A stretch of 64,000 bases of DNA from Notolepis coatsorum. Its lineage: Eukaryota > Chordata > Actinopteri > Aulopiformes > Paralepididae. The position numbers were made by a program, and so were the translations under genes. Numbering within the stretch: the first letter of the stretch is position 1; the number at the start of each line of letters is the position of its first letter. The notes under the pieces are model-generated. The model was not told the DNA's origin. It was given only the letters and a program-made list of their open reading frames with translations, and did not search any database. Location: assembly GCA_963971535.1 (NCBI GenBank), contig OZ020590.1, positions 149,495,680 to 149,559,679 of the forward strand. The letters run 5' to 3'. Below are positions 1-9,983 of the stretch, piece after piece.

Positions 1-85
1 TAGTGTAGTATACCTGTATCGATGTACATATTAATACTTAATACTACAACTCTGTACATACATCTGATTAGCACTAATACTAATC

Positions 86-220
86 AGTGGCTCGGGAGGT
101 ATAGCAGTCATCTGGTAATCTGGAGGTTCCCAGTTCGATTCCCCTTCTCCCGGGCAGCGTGTCGAAGTGTCCTTGAGCAAGACACTTAACCCCTAACTTA
201 ACCCCATTGCAGTAGTCGAG
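86..220 (+). mobile_element. tRNA-derived SINE, unit A
   Basis: The head reads like a tRNA gene: a box A-like GGCTCGGGAGGTATAGCAG is followed by box B AGTTCGATTCC. A central segment (GTGTCCTTGAGCAAGACACT) of the kind found in fish SINEs follows. The same element sits at the same place in units B and C, so it predates the unit duplication. The 3' end merges into a LINE fragment without a visible tail. Confidence 0.7.
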
Positions 221-333
221 GGAGGCGAGACGTGACTGTTGATTGGACGAGGAGTTGGGTGGCTTCATTTGTCAGCAAGGGGCGGATCCTTCTGCCGTTG
301 CTCAGGAGGAACATTGCATGCAGGGCAGGGATA

Positions 334-2180
334 CAAACTGGTCAGACTACTGCTTGACCTTACTCCTAGAACCCACCTCACCCCTGCCCACTTTGACAAC
401 CTAGGATGGCTTAGAGTAGACGACAGAGTACAGCAACTTGCAATGGGCCTGGTCTACAAGATACACTACACGACTAAAGTACCCATGTACATGTCAAAAT
501 ACTTCCCAAAGGTCAGTGAATACCACGATCACAACACCAGAGGGAGCTCCACAAATCATGTCAAACCCAGATTCGGCTCAAACAAGGGACTAAACACGTT
601 TTGCAATTATGCCACATCAATGTGGAACGCCCGACCCACAGCTGTAAAGGAATGTGAATCACTACCCACTTTCAAAACCACTCTCAAAGAGCACCTACGG
701 GAGACTGCAGTTGGAAACTGGCCCCTGTAAATGTCTAAACCCAACCCCCTCCAATGTACAGTAAATGTCCTAACCCAATAATACATAAGACCCTCTTCTT
801 GGGACCAAGTAAGGTTTAGTCGATATTCCAATGTAGTTTCGCTTGTAGTTTCCCCCCCCCGCCCCCACCTCCAATGTACAGTCCCCCCCCCCCACCTACC
901 CAACCTCCTCCAATATACAGTTTCTACGTCAAATGTATATACTCTCTTTTTTAGACTCTTTTTGTATCACAAACAGTACTGTATTTGTAAATCTGGTATG
1001 TCATAAATGTATAGATGTAGCAGTACTGTCTATCTGTATGTTGTGTATGTCATATATGTTATGATGAATTGAAAATGGGGGACCCTGATGTAAACAAGAT
1101 GAAAGTCTTTCTCTGGGCCCTGTTCCCCGTACCTGGCTAACTGAGTTAGCCGGATAATGTTCAGCATAGCTTGACTTAAGCCAGACATTTCCGTTCCCCG
1201 ACGTCGGATTTTCTAAGTCACTATGGCAACAGATCGAAAAGTTTGAACCTGCTCCAGAGCAGGTTTAGTTGAGTTAGCTGGATATAAGCTGGCCACTCCC
1301 TCGGAACAAAATGGCAGCTCCCTTCCTCAGAGATTGATTGATTGATTGGAAACTGTATTAACAGATTGCAGAATGGGGTACAATACAGTACGGCTCAATA
1401 CACACAATTGTTAAGGGGATGCAGACCCAGAGAAAGACTTTCGTCTTGTTTACATCAGGGTCCCCCATCGGGGGTCGCGGCCTGAAAACTTTAGGAACGA
1501 TGTATTTATTATATTACATGATACCTAAGCGCATACAGTAGAGATATCCTCATAAGTATCTATTCATTCGTATCAATTAGATATACTCTTTATCTTTGGG
1601 CTTGTTTTTGTATACTTATTCTGAAAGAGTTGAAATAATTATTTTCGCTAGCAAGATCTCATTTGATTATTCATCCATTAAGCCTATTGCCAGAAGTTAC
1701 ATTTAAATAAATATAATCTGATTGATTGGGGTAATAAGGGACTTAAAATGTGCCTATAGATTATGCATTTAACTTGTCGGCGAGGCTATTGAGCCGTACT
1801 GTATTGTACCCATTCTGCAATCTTGTTAATAAAGTTTTAAATCAATCAATCAATCAATCAATGCCGTTAGAAAATCAGGATTTCTGCGATCGACACCTGC
1901 TGTCTTTTCAACTGAAGCGGCCGCGCGCACTGATCCTGAGTATCAAGTCTGGTTCGAATGAACGAGACTGAATCCACCTTCGAGGAACAGGGAAATCCCG
2001 GATTCAAACATCTGGTTAATTGAATCTGGATAATGGGACTTTTGATCGACTTAGTTGAACCAGGTACGGGGAATAGGGCCCAGGTCTGCATCCCCTTAAC
2101 AATTGTGTTTATTGAGCTGTACTGTATCGTACCCATTCTGCAATCTGTTAATAAAGTTTTCAATCAATCAATCAATCATA
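334..2180 (+). mobile_element. LINE 3' end, (CAAT)n-tailed, unit A, interrupted by a MITE
   Basis: The left part encodes the C-terminus of a non-LTR reverse transcriptase protein (residues such as NTRGSSTNHVKPRFGSNKG and SMWNARPTAVKEC). It ends in a 3' UTR closing with AATAAAGTTTTCAATCAATC. The copy is 5' truncated and not functional. It is interrupted at 1116-2080 by a Harbinger-like element; the LINE resumes at GTCTGCATCCCC. In unit C the same LINE is uninterrupted at 41161. Confidence 0.85.
1116..2080. mobile_element. Harbinger-like non-autonomous element, unit A
   Basis: Terminal inverted repeats GGCCCTGTTCCCCGTACCTGG and, on the other strand at the right end, GGCCCTATTCCCCGTACCTGG bound the element. 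Flanking trinucleotides are CTG and CAG around a CTG that occurs once in the empty unit C site, fitting a 3-bp CWG-type duplication with one mutation. Inside lies a minus-strand LINE 3' fragment (1330-1470) and an 85-bp LINE tail ending in (ATCA)n near 1860. No transposase is seen. The unit B copy is longer because A has an internal deletion after the LINE fragment. Confidence 0.75.
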
Positions 2181-2424
2181 CACGGCACACTGAGGCCTAC
2201 AACAAACTGACCGGATCTTCCTTTATTCATTATGTTGATTGTACTGTAGCACTATTTTACTCTGTCCATTCTATTGCATAATTTTACTATCTATTCTATT
2301 CTACTATTCTATTATTGCACTGTATTATCTATTGCTTTTTTATTACAGGTTCAAAACTGTCAGGTATTAAACTGTGTGGGTATCAAACAAGAGACTGTCA
2401 GGCTTTAAAACTGTGTAGGAACCA

Positions 2425-2613
2425 GGCCTAGAACTGCACCCTGAGAGGGAACTGCACCCTGTGAGGGAACTGCACTCTGAGAGGGAACTGCACTCTGAGA
2501 GGGAACTGCACCCTGAGAGGGAACTGCACCCTGAGAGGGAACTGCACTCTGAGAGGGAACTGCACTCTGAGAGAGAACTGCACTCTGAGAGGGAACTGCA
2601 CTCTGAGAGGGAG
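2425..2613. repeat. 18-bp minisatellite, unit A
   Basis: About ten tandem copies of GAGAGGGAACTGCACTCT, with C/T variants at one position. The unit length is a multiple of three, so long open frames (ERELHS on plus, SLSECS on minus) arise as artefacts. It lies downstream of the zinc-finger exon relative to its transcription, beyond the likely poly(A) signal at 2732-2737 (minus). Confidence 0.9.
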
Positions 2614-2731
2614 GTTCGAAGGGTCAAAGTGGGTATAAGACAGGAGGGAAGACTGTCGAGTTTTAAACTGTGGATACCAAACAGAGAAGGTAAAGACAAC
2701 TTTGAACTGTTGAACATTAATCCAGAACTAT

Positions 2732-2737
2732 TTTATT
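2732..2737 (-). terminator. Candidate poly(A) signal of ZNF A
   Basis: AATAAA on the minus strand about 270 bases after the ZNF A stop. The equivalent hexamers occur at 20162-20167 (unit B) and 41705-41710 (unit C), so the position is conserved among the paralogues. Confidence 0.45.
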
Positions 2738-3003
2738 GCACTGTAAAAAATAATAATAATAATATATATTTAGCATGGAATAGCGCACAAACTAAAGTAT
2801 GTAGAAATTAACTGGTTAGTCAGTCTTGGACTATAAACAATGCATGTCAAATGAGCCATACTATTGTCTCCATAGCTATAATACAGAACACACGATGGGT
2901 CCGCAAACATGGCTAAAATGGTCAACAACGCTGGCGCCATTGAGTAAAGATGGGAAAAGAGCGTGGCGGTCAATGAGTTAACAGGGACGGGGTTGAATGT
3001 GAA

Positions 3004-4631
3004 CTAGAATAGATGAGGGAGGGAGGGACGTGAGTTTGTTTCTTCTCTGGTGTGAATCATCATGTGTGTCTTTATATATGTCTTCCGAGTAAATCCTTTC
3101 CCACAAACTTCACAACTAAATGTTTTTCCCCCAGTATGAGTTCTGATATGTACTTTTAAGTCACGTTTTGCACCAAATATTTTATCACACAGTGTGCAAC
3201 TATAGGGCTTTTCCCCAGTATGGCGTCTTATATGTTCTTTTAGGTAATCTTTTACACTAAATCTTTTAGGACACAGTGTGCAACTATAGGGCTTTTCCCC
3301 AGTATGGCTTCTCATGTGTTTATTCAGCTCTCCCAGTGTAATATATCTTTTAGGACACAGGGTGCAACTATAGGGCTTTTCCCCAGTATGGCTTCTTATA
3401 TGTACTTTTAAGGCATGTTTTGCACCAAATATTTTATCACACAGTGTGCAACTATAGGGCTTTTCCCCAGTATGGCGTCTCATGTGTCTATTCAGGTGTC
3501 CCTGTGTAATATATCTTTTAGGACACAGTGTGCAACTATAGGGCTTTTCCCCAGTATGGCGTCTTATATGTTCTTTTAGGTAATCTTTTCCACTAAATCT
3601 TTTAGGACACAGTGTGCAACTATAGGGCTTTTCCCCAGTGTGGCTTCTCATATGTGCTTCCAAGAGTCTAATGGCAGTACATTTCTTGCCACAAACAGTA
3701 CATGTCATGTGAATTTGAAAGTGAAGTTTTAAGCTCTCTGTGGGTTCTAAATGTTTTCCACACAAACCACAGTCACTAGAATGGGCTTTAAGATGGGGCA
3801 TTAAAGCTTTCCTATTAGGAAAACATTTCCCACACACTTTACAGCTCCAGGTCTCACATGATATTTGGTTTGATAATTTCACCTCATGGGATGCAACCAC
3901 AGAGCTCTTGAACTGGTTGCTGTTAGACAAACTCTGTCCTTTGTTTTTCTGTGTCTTCTTTGATGTCAGTGAGTTTAAACCAGGATGAGGTTCACTAGTC
4001 TCCAGCCAATCATCACTGTCATCAGTATCAGTTCCAGAACAGTGTGAAGAGAGGAGCTGGCCATCTGTAGTTGGTTCTAAATCACCAGCTGGATCTAAGT
4101 TACTGACTGGTTCCGATAATCCACAGTCCTCTCCATCAGGTTCTGTTTTCATCTGTTCTGTTGAGGTGCTGGCTAGAGGCTCGGTCTCTCTGTTTTCCTC
4201 AGTCTGGGTTTGGTTAAACCATGAGGACTGAGGTTTCTCTTCATCATCTTCACTCTTCACAGGGACAGGGTTGAAAGTGAACTTGATATCAGCCTCCTCC
4301 AGACCTTGAAGCTGCTCTCCCTCCTGACTGGTCCAGAGTTCCTCCTGTTCCTCTTTAATCTGTAGGAGCTCTGGGTCCTGGGTTTGGTTAAACCATGAGG
4401 ACTGAGGTTTCTCTTCATCATGTTCACTCTTCACAGGGACAGGGTTGAATGTGAACTTGATGATATCAGCCTCCTCCAGACCTTGAAGCTGCTCTCCCTC
4501 CTGACTGGTCCAGAGTTCCTCCTGTTCCTCTTTCATCTGTAGGAGCTCTGGCTGCTCCTGGCTCAGACTGGGGCTCCTCTCCTGCTGTTCAGGGGGAACC
4601 TCCTCTTCACAGACAGAGAGCTGTGGGGGGT
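3004..4631 (-). CDS. Teleost C2H2 zinc-finger protein, last exon (ZNF A, 10 fingers)
   Basis: This exon encodes a probable nuclear DNA-binding transcription factor. The N-terminal part (about residues 9-260 of the open frame) is acidic. It carries two copies of a 58-residue repeat with KEEQEELWTSQEGEQLQGL and FTFNPVPVKSE, typical of fish zinc-finger families without a KRAB box. Ten C2H2 fingers follow; the first three are divergent, and the others are joined by TGEKPYSC linkers. The open frame runs to an ATG at 4656, but the first eight codons (MLLFCLPP) look intronic. On the minus strand TCTGCCTCCCTCCAG is a good 3' splice site, so the exon should start at 4631. The exon(s) carrying the true start were not found. 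A minus-strand AATAAA at 2732-2737 is a candidate poly(A) signal. The frame is intact; expression is not shown. Confidence 0.85.
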
Positions 4632-4711
4632 CTGGAGGGAGGCAGAATAATAACATGAATAGTTGTAATTGCTGTCACCATTGGAAAGCCACCCATTTTA
4701 AGAATTCACAC

Positions 4712-5036
4712 ATGTTCTTCCTGTGCCCCAGGACAGTTCAGTCAGTATGTTCTTCCTGTGCCCCAGGACAAGTTCAGTCAGTATGTTCTTCCTGTGTCTC
4801 AGGACAGTTCAGTCAGTATGTTCTTCCTGTGTCTCAGGACAGTTCAGTCAGTATGTTCTTCCTGTGCTCCAGGACAGTTCAGTCAGTATGTTCTTCCTGT
4901 GTCTCAGGACAGTTCAGTCAGTATGTTCTTCCTGTGTCTCAGGACAGTTCAGTCAGTATGTTCTTCCTGTGTCTCAGGACAGTTCAGTCAGTATGTTCTT
5001 CCTGTGTCTCAGGACAGTTCAGTCAGTATGTTCTGA
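4712..5036. repeat. 35-bp minisatellite upstream of ZNF A exon
   Basis: About nine tandem copies of a 35-bp unit starting ATGTTCTTCCTGTGTCTCAG. Because 35 is not a multiple of three, the array is open in all three plus frames and produces spurious ORFs. It lies about 80 bases upstream of the exon's splice acceptor, hence in the presumed intron. Confidence 0.92.
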
Positions 5037-5061
5037 CTGGTTCTAGTTCAAACCCATTAAT

Positions 5062-6492
5062 ATATTTTTTTTATCCACTTTTTCTCCTTATTTCCAATTT
5101 TGTATTATCCAATTCTTCCCTCCCCTGTCTTGAACGTTGCTAGACTATAGGGGTCCCCACACGGCGAGCGATTTTAGCCAGGCGACCGATTTTTTTAGCG
5201 AGCCGACCGACAGAATTGTATCGCCTCCATTGTTATGAATGAGAGAACACACACGGCAGGAGATTTTGAAGCGACGGTCGGCAAGCTATTTCTGTCGCCT
5301 CACTAAATATCGCCTCAATCCTATTTTTTTAGGCGACGGCAGGCAGGACAATGAGGAAATAACATGACTTCTACAGTAGAAGTAGTGCAGAAGTTCTACT
5401 GGTGTATCATTTGTACACCTTTACAATACATTCATTGATCAATAACCTACGTATTATTACCATGCTACTTATGTTCACTATTATTAACAGGAACAATTTA
5501 AATAAATAACGTTAGTTTGAGAAGCTATAGTGGCCGCTTGTCATTAACTAATAAATGAACAATGCGCCACGATGCACCTACTAGTGTTTTATACTCGGGT
5601 AACAAAAGAAGCTGTGGATGTTGACAGAGTTTAATGTCCAGGCTGCAGCTGATGTAGTTTGTAAGGTTTATTGTCCAAAGAAAATGATGGTTGAGAACAA
5701 AACAGTTTGCGTCTTCCGTGAAAAAAACACTCTTTCAGCAGCTGCATAACAATACTTGTCCAATCGGTGGTAATGAACATATCGTAGCGATCAGGCATGC
5801 AGTAATGTCAGGAAGAATGAGGAGAGGTTGTATTCGTATATGGTGGTTTAATTCCAGCTCAATATGGAGTTTACAGTTTAATACTCCCTCGTAACGCACA
5901 ACACAGCGTCAGCTACCTGCTAACCCGCTTCACGACAACCTAACGTCCGGTCCCGGCGGTCCGCCCTCCTATATCTCCTGGGGGGAAACACCCCCAGCTA
6001 AACAGAGCGACACATAGCTTATTATACCTGTGAATGGTCGCCTCTGGTGTGGGGGGCTAAGCGATTGTCATTGAGCGCCAGGCGACCGCATCGCCAGGCG
6101 ACGTCGCTCGCCCGCCGTGTGCAGACCACTTATGCCTCCCACTGGTCGGCTGTAGTGAGGATAGAAGCCTTGCATCACGTGCCCCCTCCGGTACACGAGG
6201 AGGCAGCCTGTCGCATCTTTTCACCAGACAGCTCGAACTCTCAGTGGCGAGGAGTAACGCGTGGGAGGCTCACGCTGCCCCCGATACTTCCTGTCTCTGC
6301 TGTACAGGCGCCACCCAACCGACCTGTAGGAGTCACTGTCCACAACATCCAATCCCCACCCACCGGCTTTCCCACCCTCTAACACTGCCAATTGTGTTAG
6401 TATGACGGCCGGCCAAGCCGGTAGCAACGCCGAGAGCTGGGCTCGATACCAGCATATCCTGTGTTAGTGGCGAGCGCCTTGCCCACTGCGCC
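5062..6492 (-). mobile_element. 460-bp tRNA-derived SINE, unit A, split by a DNA transposon
   Basis: The element is flanked by 14-bp target duplications TCAAACCCATTAAT at 5048-5061 and 6493-6506. Read on minus, it starts with a tRNA-like head and ends in an A-tail that appears as T-rich sequence near 5062. The head has lost about 10 bases (ACTCAGCCGC) compared with unit C. A 982-bp DNA transposon is nested at 5149-6130. The intact allele is 43829-44288. Confidence 0.85.
5149..6130. mobile_element. Non-autonomous TIR DNA transposon with TAT target duplication
   Basis: Terminal repeats AGGGGTCCCCACACGGCG (left) and AGTGGTCTGCACACGGCG (right end, other strand) bound 982 bp. TAT flanks both ends (5146-5148, 6131-6133), and the unit C SINE has a single TAT at 43916-43918 in the same context. 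Sub-terminal repeats of GCCAGGCGACCG occur at both ends. No transposase was recognised; a 67-codon ORF at 5691 has no clear homology. The 3-bp duplication suggests a PIF/Harbinger relative, but the termini are not diagnostic. Confidence 0.82.
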
Positions 6493-6560
6493 TCAAACCC
6501 ATTAATTAAGATTAAAATGCCAACCTAACAAACGAAGGTCCAAATGTTCGGGCTCAGCCC

Positions 6561-6914
6561 TACCTCTATGTAAAGTCATCTACTAGTAAACTAGCAGTCT
6601 TACCTCTATGTAAAGTCATCTACTAGTAAACTAGCAGTCTTACCTCTATGGAAAAGTCATCTACTAGTAAACTAGCAGTCTTACCTCTATGTAAAGTCAG
6701 CTACTAGTAAACTAGCAGTCTTACCTCTATGTAAAGTCATCTACTAGTAAACTAGCAGTCTTACCTCTATGTAAAGTCAGCTACTAGTAAACTAGCAGTC
6801 TTACCTTGATGACTTTACATAGAGGTAAGACTGCTAGTTTACTAGATGACTTTACATAGAGGCAAGACTGCTAGTTTACTAGATGACTTTACATAGAGGC
6901 AAGACTGCTAGATT
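6561..6914. repeat. 40-bp tandem array ending in inverted copies (hairpin), unit A
   Basis: Six direct copies of a 40-bp unit (TACCTCTATGTAAAGTCATC...AGCAGTCT) run to about 6804. About two and a half copies in opposite orientation follow (6806-6914). The two arms can form a stem of roughly 100 bp. Each unit also contains the short palindrome CTAGTTTACTAG in interrupted form. The paralogous array is at 44359-44667 with five direct copies. Confidence 0.9.
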
Positions 6915-7187
6915 AGTATTTTATGTAACGGTTCTCATTCAGTCAGAGACAGAAGAGTGACTCTGACCTGCTTTTTGACATGTATTGTCCCTCAGCTGCA
7001 GAAGACACATAAAACAACATATTTGTAGTCTTCTGGTCACTGCACATCTTGCATACCCTCAGCAGAGAGATACAGAACTGCTCTGTTCTTTTGTAATGCC
7101 TCAATAACATTTACTTTATAAATAAATAGGAAAAAGAAATGTTTTATCAAAATAGGATAAATTAAATTAAACATGATGGAAAGAAAC

Positions 7188-8515
7188 TGTGGAAAACATT
7201 AAATGAGCTAATGGGCAGATCAGGGGACAACACACCCTCCTTTATAGAGTCAGGCAGTGCCTTCATTACTAAACCTCTAGATATTGCAAACTACTTTAAT
7301 GATTTTTTTTGTTGGGAAGATAGAGAAACTAAAAAAGTGAGATAACAATCTTTCAAAACAATTGATTAATGACCAACTAATGAGAAATAAAGATTGTGAG
7401 TTTGACTTTCAAACTGTGCATGTGAATAAAGTAGAAGCATTTCTTAGTAGTGTAAATGTTGAAAAACCATCAGGATTGAATGAATGAATGAAAACTTTAT
7501 TTAACAGATTGCAGAATCAAGGGTACAATACAGTACGGCTCAATACACACAATTGTTAAGGGGATGCAGACCTGAGAAAGACGTTCGTCTTGTTTCCATC
7601 AGGGTCCCCCATTTTCAATTCATATAGGCATTTATGACATACACAACATACATGACATTTATGGCATAGGGACATATAGGTATTTAGTACTGATACATTT
7701 GTGACATAAACGGTATTCAAATATACAGTACTGTTACCCCTAGATCCTGACAGAGTATATACATATGATGGGGAGGGGACTGTACATTAGGAGGGGGTGG
7801 GTGGGTGGGAGAGAAATATACATACGGCGGGGAGGGAATATATACATGCGGTGGGGAAGAGACTGTCTATTAGGAGGTGGTGGGGGTTTTGGGCATTTAC
7901 GGTGGCCAGTTTCGAATTGCAGCCTCCCGTAGGTGCTCTTTAAGAGCGGTTTTGAATGTGGGTAGGGATGCACATTCCTTTACAGCTTTGGGTAGGGCGT
8001 TCCACATTGATGTGGCATAATTGCGAAATGTATTTAGTCCCTTGTTTGAGCCGAATCTGGGTTTAACATGATTTGTTGAGCTTCCTCTGGTGTAGTGGTT
8101 GTGGTATTCACTGACCTTTGGGAAGTATTTTGACATGTACATGGGTTAGGATCAGCGACTTCGGGTCATTGAGAAGCGCTATATAAATAAAATGAATTAT
8201 TATTATTATTATTATTAGATGGGAAACTCTTGGGTATGGTTTCTGGCTCTATTGCACTACCCATATGCCATATTTTCTATCTAAGCTTACTGAAAGGTGT
8301 ATGTCCATTGGCATGGAAAAGTTATTCCACTACCCAAAAACAAGGACGACATGTTTTCAGGTGCTAATAGCCGTCCTATCAGCATTCTTCCAGTGCTTAG
8401 CAAAATCATGGAAAGAATTGTGTTTGACCAGGTTTCCTCTTTTCTTTTCTACTAACAAACTCAACTCTGAATTTCAGCATGCGTACAAAAAATATCACTC
8501 CACTCCTAAGGCCTA
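7188..8515 (+). pseudogene. Broken LINE reverse-transcriptase fragment, unit A
   Basis: Reading frames at 7188-7470 and 8215-8505 encode parts of a non-LTR polyprotein. They include a pre-RT segment (KLWKTLNELMGRSG, ANYFNDFF) and RT motifs resembling SILPVLSKIMERIVFDQ and SEFQHAYKKYHST. A short tail fragment of another retroposon (8150-8214, ending in ATT repeats) and, in this unit only, a LINE 3' copy (7475-8146) interrupt it. Frameshifts show it is dead. The paralogue is 44940-45605. Confidence 0.75.
7475..8146 (-). mobile_element. LINE 3' copy, (ATTC)n-tailed, minus strand
   Basis: The 5'-truncated copy starts on plus with GAATGAATGAATG (its 3' tail on minus), then UTR, then the C-terminal coding region ending near KVPMYMSKYFP. 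Unit C lacks it at the matching place (45241-45250), so it inserted after the duplication. No clean target duplication is visible. Confidence 0.75.
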
Positions 8516-8890
8516 ACAAAAATAATAGTTGGTTTCAGGTTGCCGACCGACCCTGCCGATTTAGGTGCGACCCAATATATTTTATGAGTTTTTAAATTTT
8601 CTTTTAAAAAAAATTAAAAAAAAAAATCCGATTTATTTTTTTTTTTTTTTTTTTTTAAGAATAAAGTTTCATAGAAATCTTAGTCAAACATTTAGTATTA
8701 TGGATATTAAACATGCTGGCAGAGTACATGCATCCATGTTGTTGTGAACATTTTAATTAAATAAAGAAATTCCCTATCCATAGTCGCCATGGGAAAGAAT
8801 AAAATAAAAAAATAAAATAAAATAAATTCCCTACCTACCCATGGCCAAACTGACAACCAACCTGAAACCAACTATTATTTTTGTTAGGCC
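8510..8890. mobile_element. Harbinger-type MITE, TAA target duplication
   Basis: Perfect terminal inverted repeats of about 32 bp begin GGCCTAACAAAAATAATAGT at both ends. They are flanked by TAA at 8507-8509 and 8891-8893. Unit C has the uninterrupted site near 45615. The interior is A/T rich with homopolymer runs and has no transposase. TSD TAA with GGCC ends fits PIF/Harbinger. Confidence 0.85.
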
Positions 8891-9065
8891 TAACCCATAA
8901 GCTACAGTCTATGTATATGGCTGGGAGCTTTATACAATTAAACTCTTACACTAAACCAAAATCAAATCAAAACATTACTTAAAACAGAAATGGTAAACTA
9001 GCGCCACCTGCTGAACATAGCAGGAAATGCCACAGTGCATAGACTATCTGATAGACTATCAAAAC

Positions 9066-9416
9066 CATAGATATATATAGAACACTAGAGGGGTGCTCCA
9101 GTAGCAAACAAATGGGTTGGTTTGCTATAAACATCAAATATGTAGTTATGATACTGCATACTTATAAAAATGTTTTTTTTAAAGATGTTTTTTTTTTTAC
9201 AAACCGCTTGAATCATAGCCACGTTAATAATGCTTGTAATAAACCAAACCGTTTGTAAATCAGTCAATATTTCAGCGAGTTATGAGTATTTTTGTCTGTG
9301 CAGCTCACTCACTCGCACTCAAGGCTGACCTCGGCAAGATGGCCGCGGTTAAGTGACGTCGCTCTCCATTGGCCAGCAGCGCGGGTAAGCTATCTAGTGT
9401 TCTATATATATCTATG
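9066..9416. mobile_element. 351-bp MITE with perfect 24-bp TIR and 8-bp TSD
   Basis: Ends read CATAGATATATATAGAACAC and continue identically for 24 bases on each strand. The direct duplication ATCAAAAC lies at 9058-9065 and 9417-9424; the empty site in unit C has it once. The 8-bp duplication fits hAT or P-element superfamilies. The CATAG terminus is not the usual hAT CAG start, so the superfamily stays open. Confidence 0.8.
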
Positions 9417-9444
9417 ATCAAAACCACTCTCAAAGAGCACCTAT

Positions 9445-9983
9445 TCTCGAAGTCAACTTCCTGTCTGTTATTGCTACGCAACTGCAGCGTGGGGGGAAAC
9501 AGCCCCGCCTGGTACATTGTGTACACTATTTAGTAGAGAAACGGATAGTTAAAGCGGCAAATTAAAGACAATCAAGCAGACTTTTCTTCAGTCCTTCACA
9601 ATGCCAAAGAGCTGCTGTGTTACGCGTTATACTAATGACAAAAACAGAAATCCAAATCGGAAGTTTTATACCATCACAGAGGAAAAGTGGCTGGTGGCTA
9701 ACATTCGGCTAACTCGCTCTGATGTTGTGGTCGTGGTAATCAGGGGGAGTTTCTTTGACTCATATCTCGCCTTAGAATCACCAGAAAGGCTTTCGAAATA
9801 GTGAAATGCCATGTTGGCCTCAATATTTTCAAAACAAATCGTATGAAAATGTTATGAAATGAACAAGAATGTGATAAAACATGTAATAAAAACGGAGCTC
9901 AATGCATGGATTTGATGGTAGAAATCCGTATGGTCCCCCTATACCAAGATGGCGGCGGTCTCGTGACATCAGTGTCTTCGAGA
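9445..9983. mobile_element. Non-autonomous DNA transposon with AT target duplication and THAP remnant
   Basis: Ends TCTCGAAGTCAACTTCC and TCTCGAAGACACTGATG (other strand) are flanked by AT on both sides (9443-9444, 9984-9985). The unit C site reads CACCTATACGAGAG without the insert. The interior carries the start of a THAP-like coding region. A 2-bp AT duplication plus a THAP domain is a combination I associate with ISL2EU-type elements; that assignment is inference. Confidence 0.72.
9601..9801 (+). pseudogene. THAP zinc-finger domain N-terminus, degraded
   Basis: The short frame begins MPKSCCVTRYTN and continues KFYTITEEKWL, matching the opening of the C2CH THAP DNA-binding domain found in transposases and transposase-derived proteins. 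The position where a second cysteine is expected (R-C-TN in relatives) is tyrosine. The frame leaves the family after about 35 residues and stops at residue 66. It lies wholly inside the 9445-9983 element, so it is read as a leftover of that element's transposase, not a host gene. Confidence 0.6.

Noticed and set aside
86..220. Possible functional tRNA gene (also 23110-23200, 39400-39491)
   Set aside because: Box A and B are present but acceptor stems do not pair and the sequences continue into SINE bodies; they are tRNA-derived SINE heads.
2367..2811. ERELHS / SLSECS repeat ORFs (also 19614-20202)
   Set aside because: The 18-bp minisatellite is a multiple of three, so it translates periodically on both strands; no start context, domain or conservation.
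4633..4656. ATG at 4656 as true start of ZNF A
   Set aside because: The first eight codons coincide with a polypyrimidine tract and AG; relatives of this family begin this exon at the DPPQLSVCEEE segment after an intron.
4655..5143. Cysteine- and serine-rich ORFs in three frames (also 21789-22351, 43613-43913)
   Set aside because: Products of the 35-bp minisatellite, which is open in every frame.
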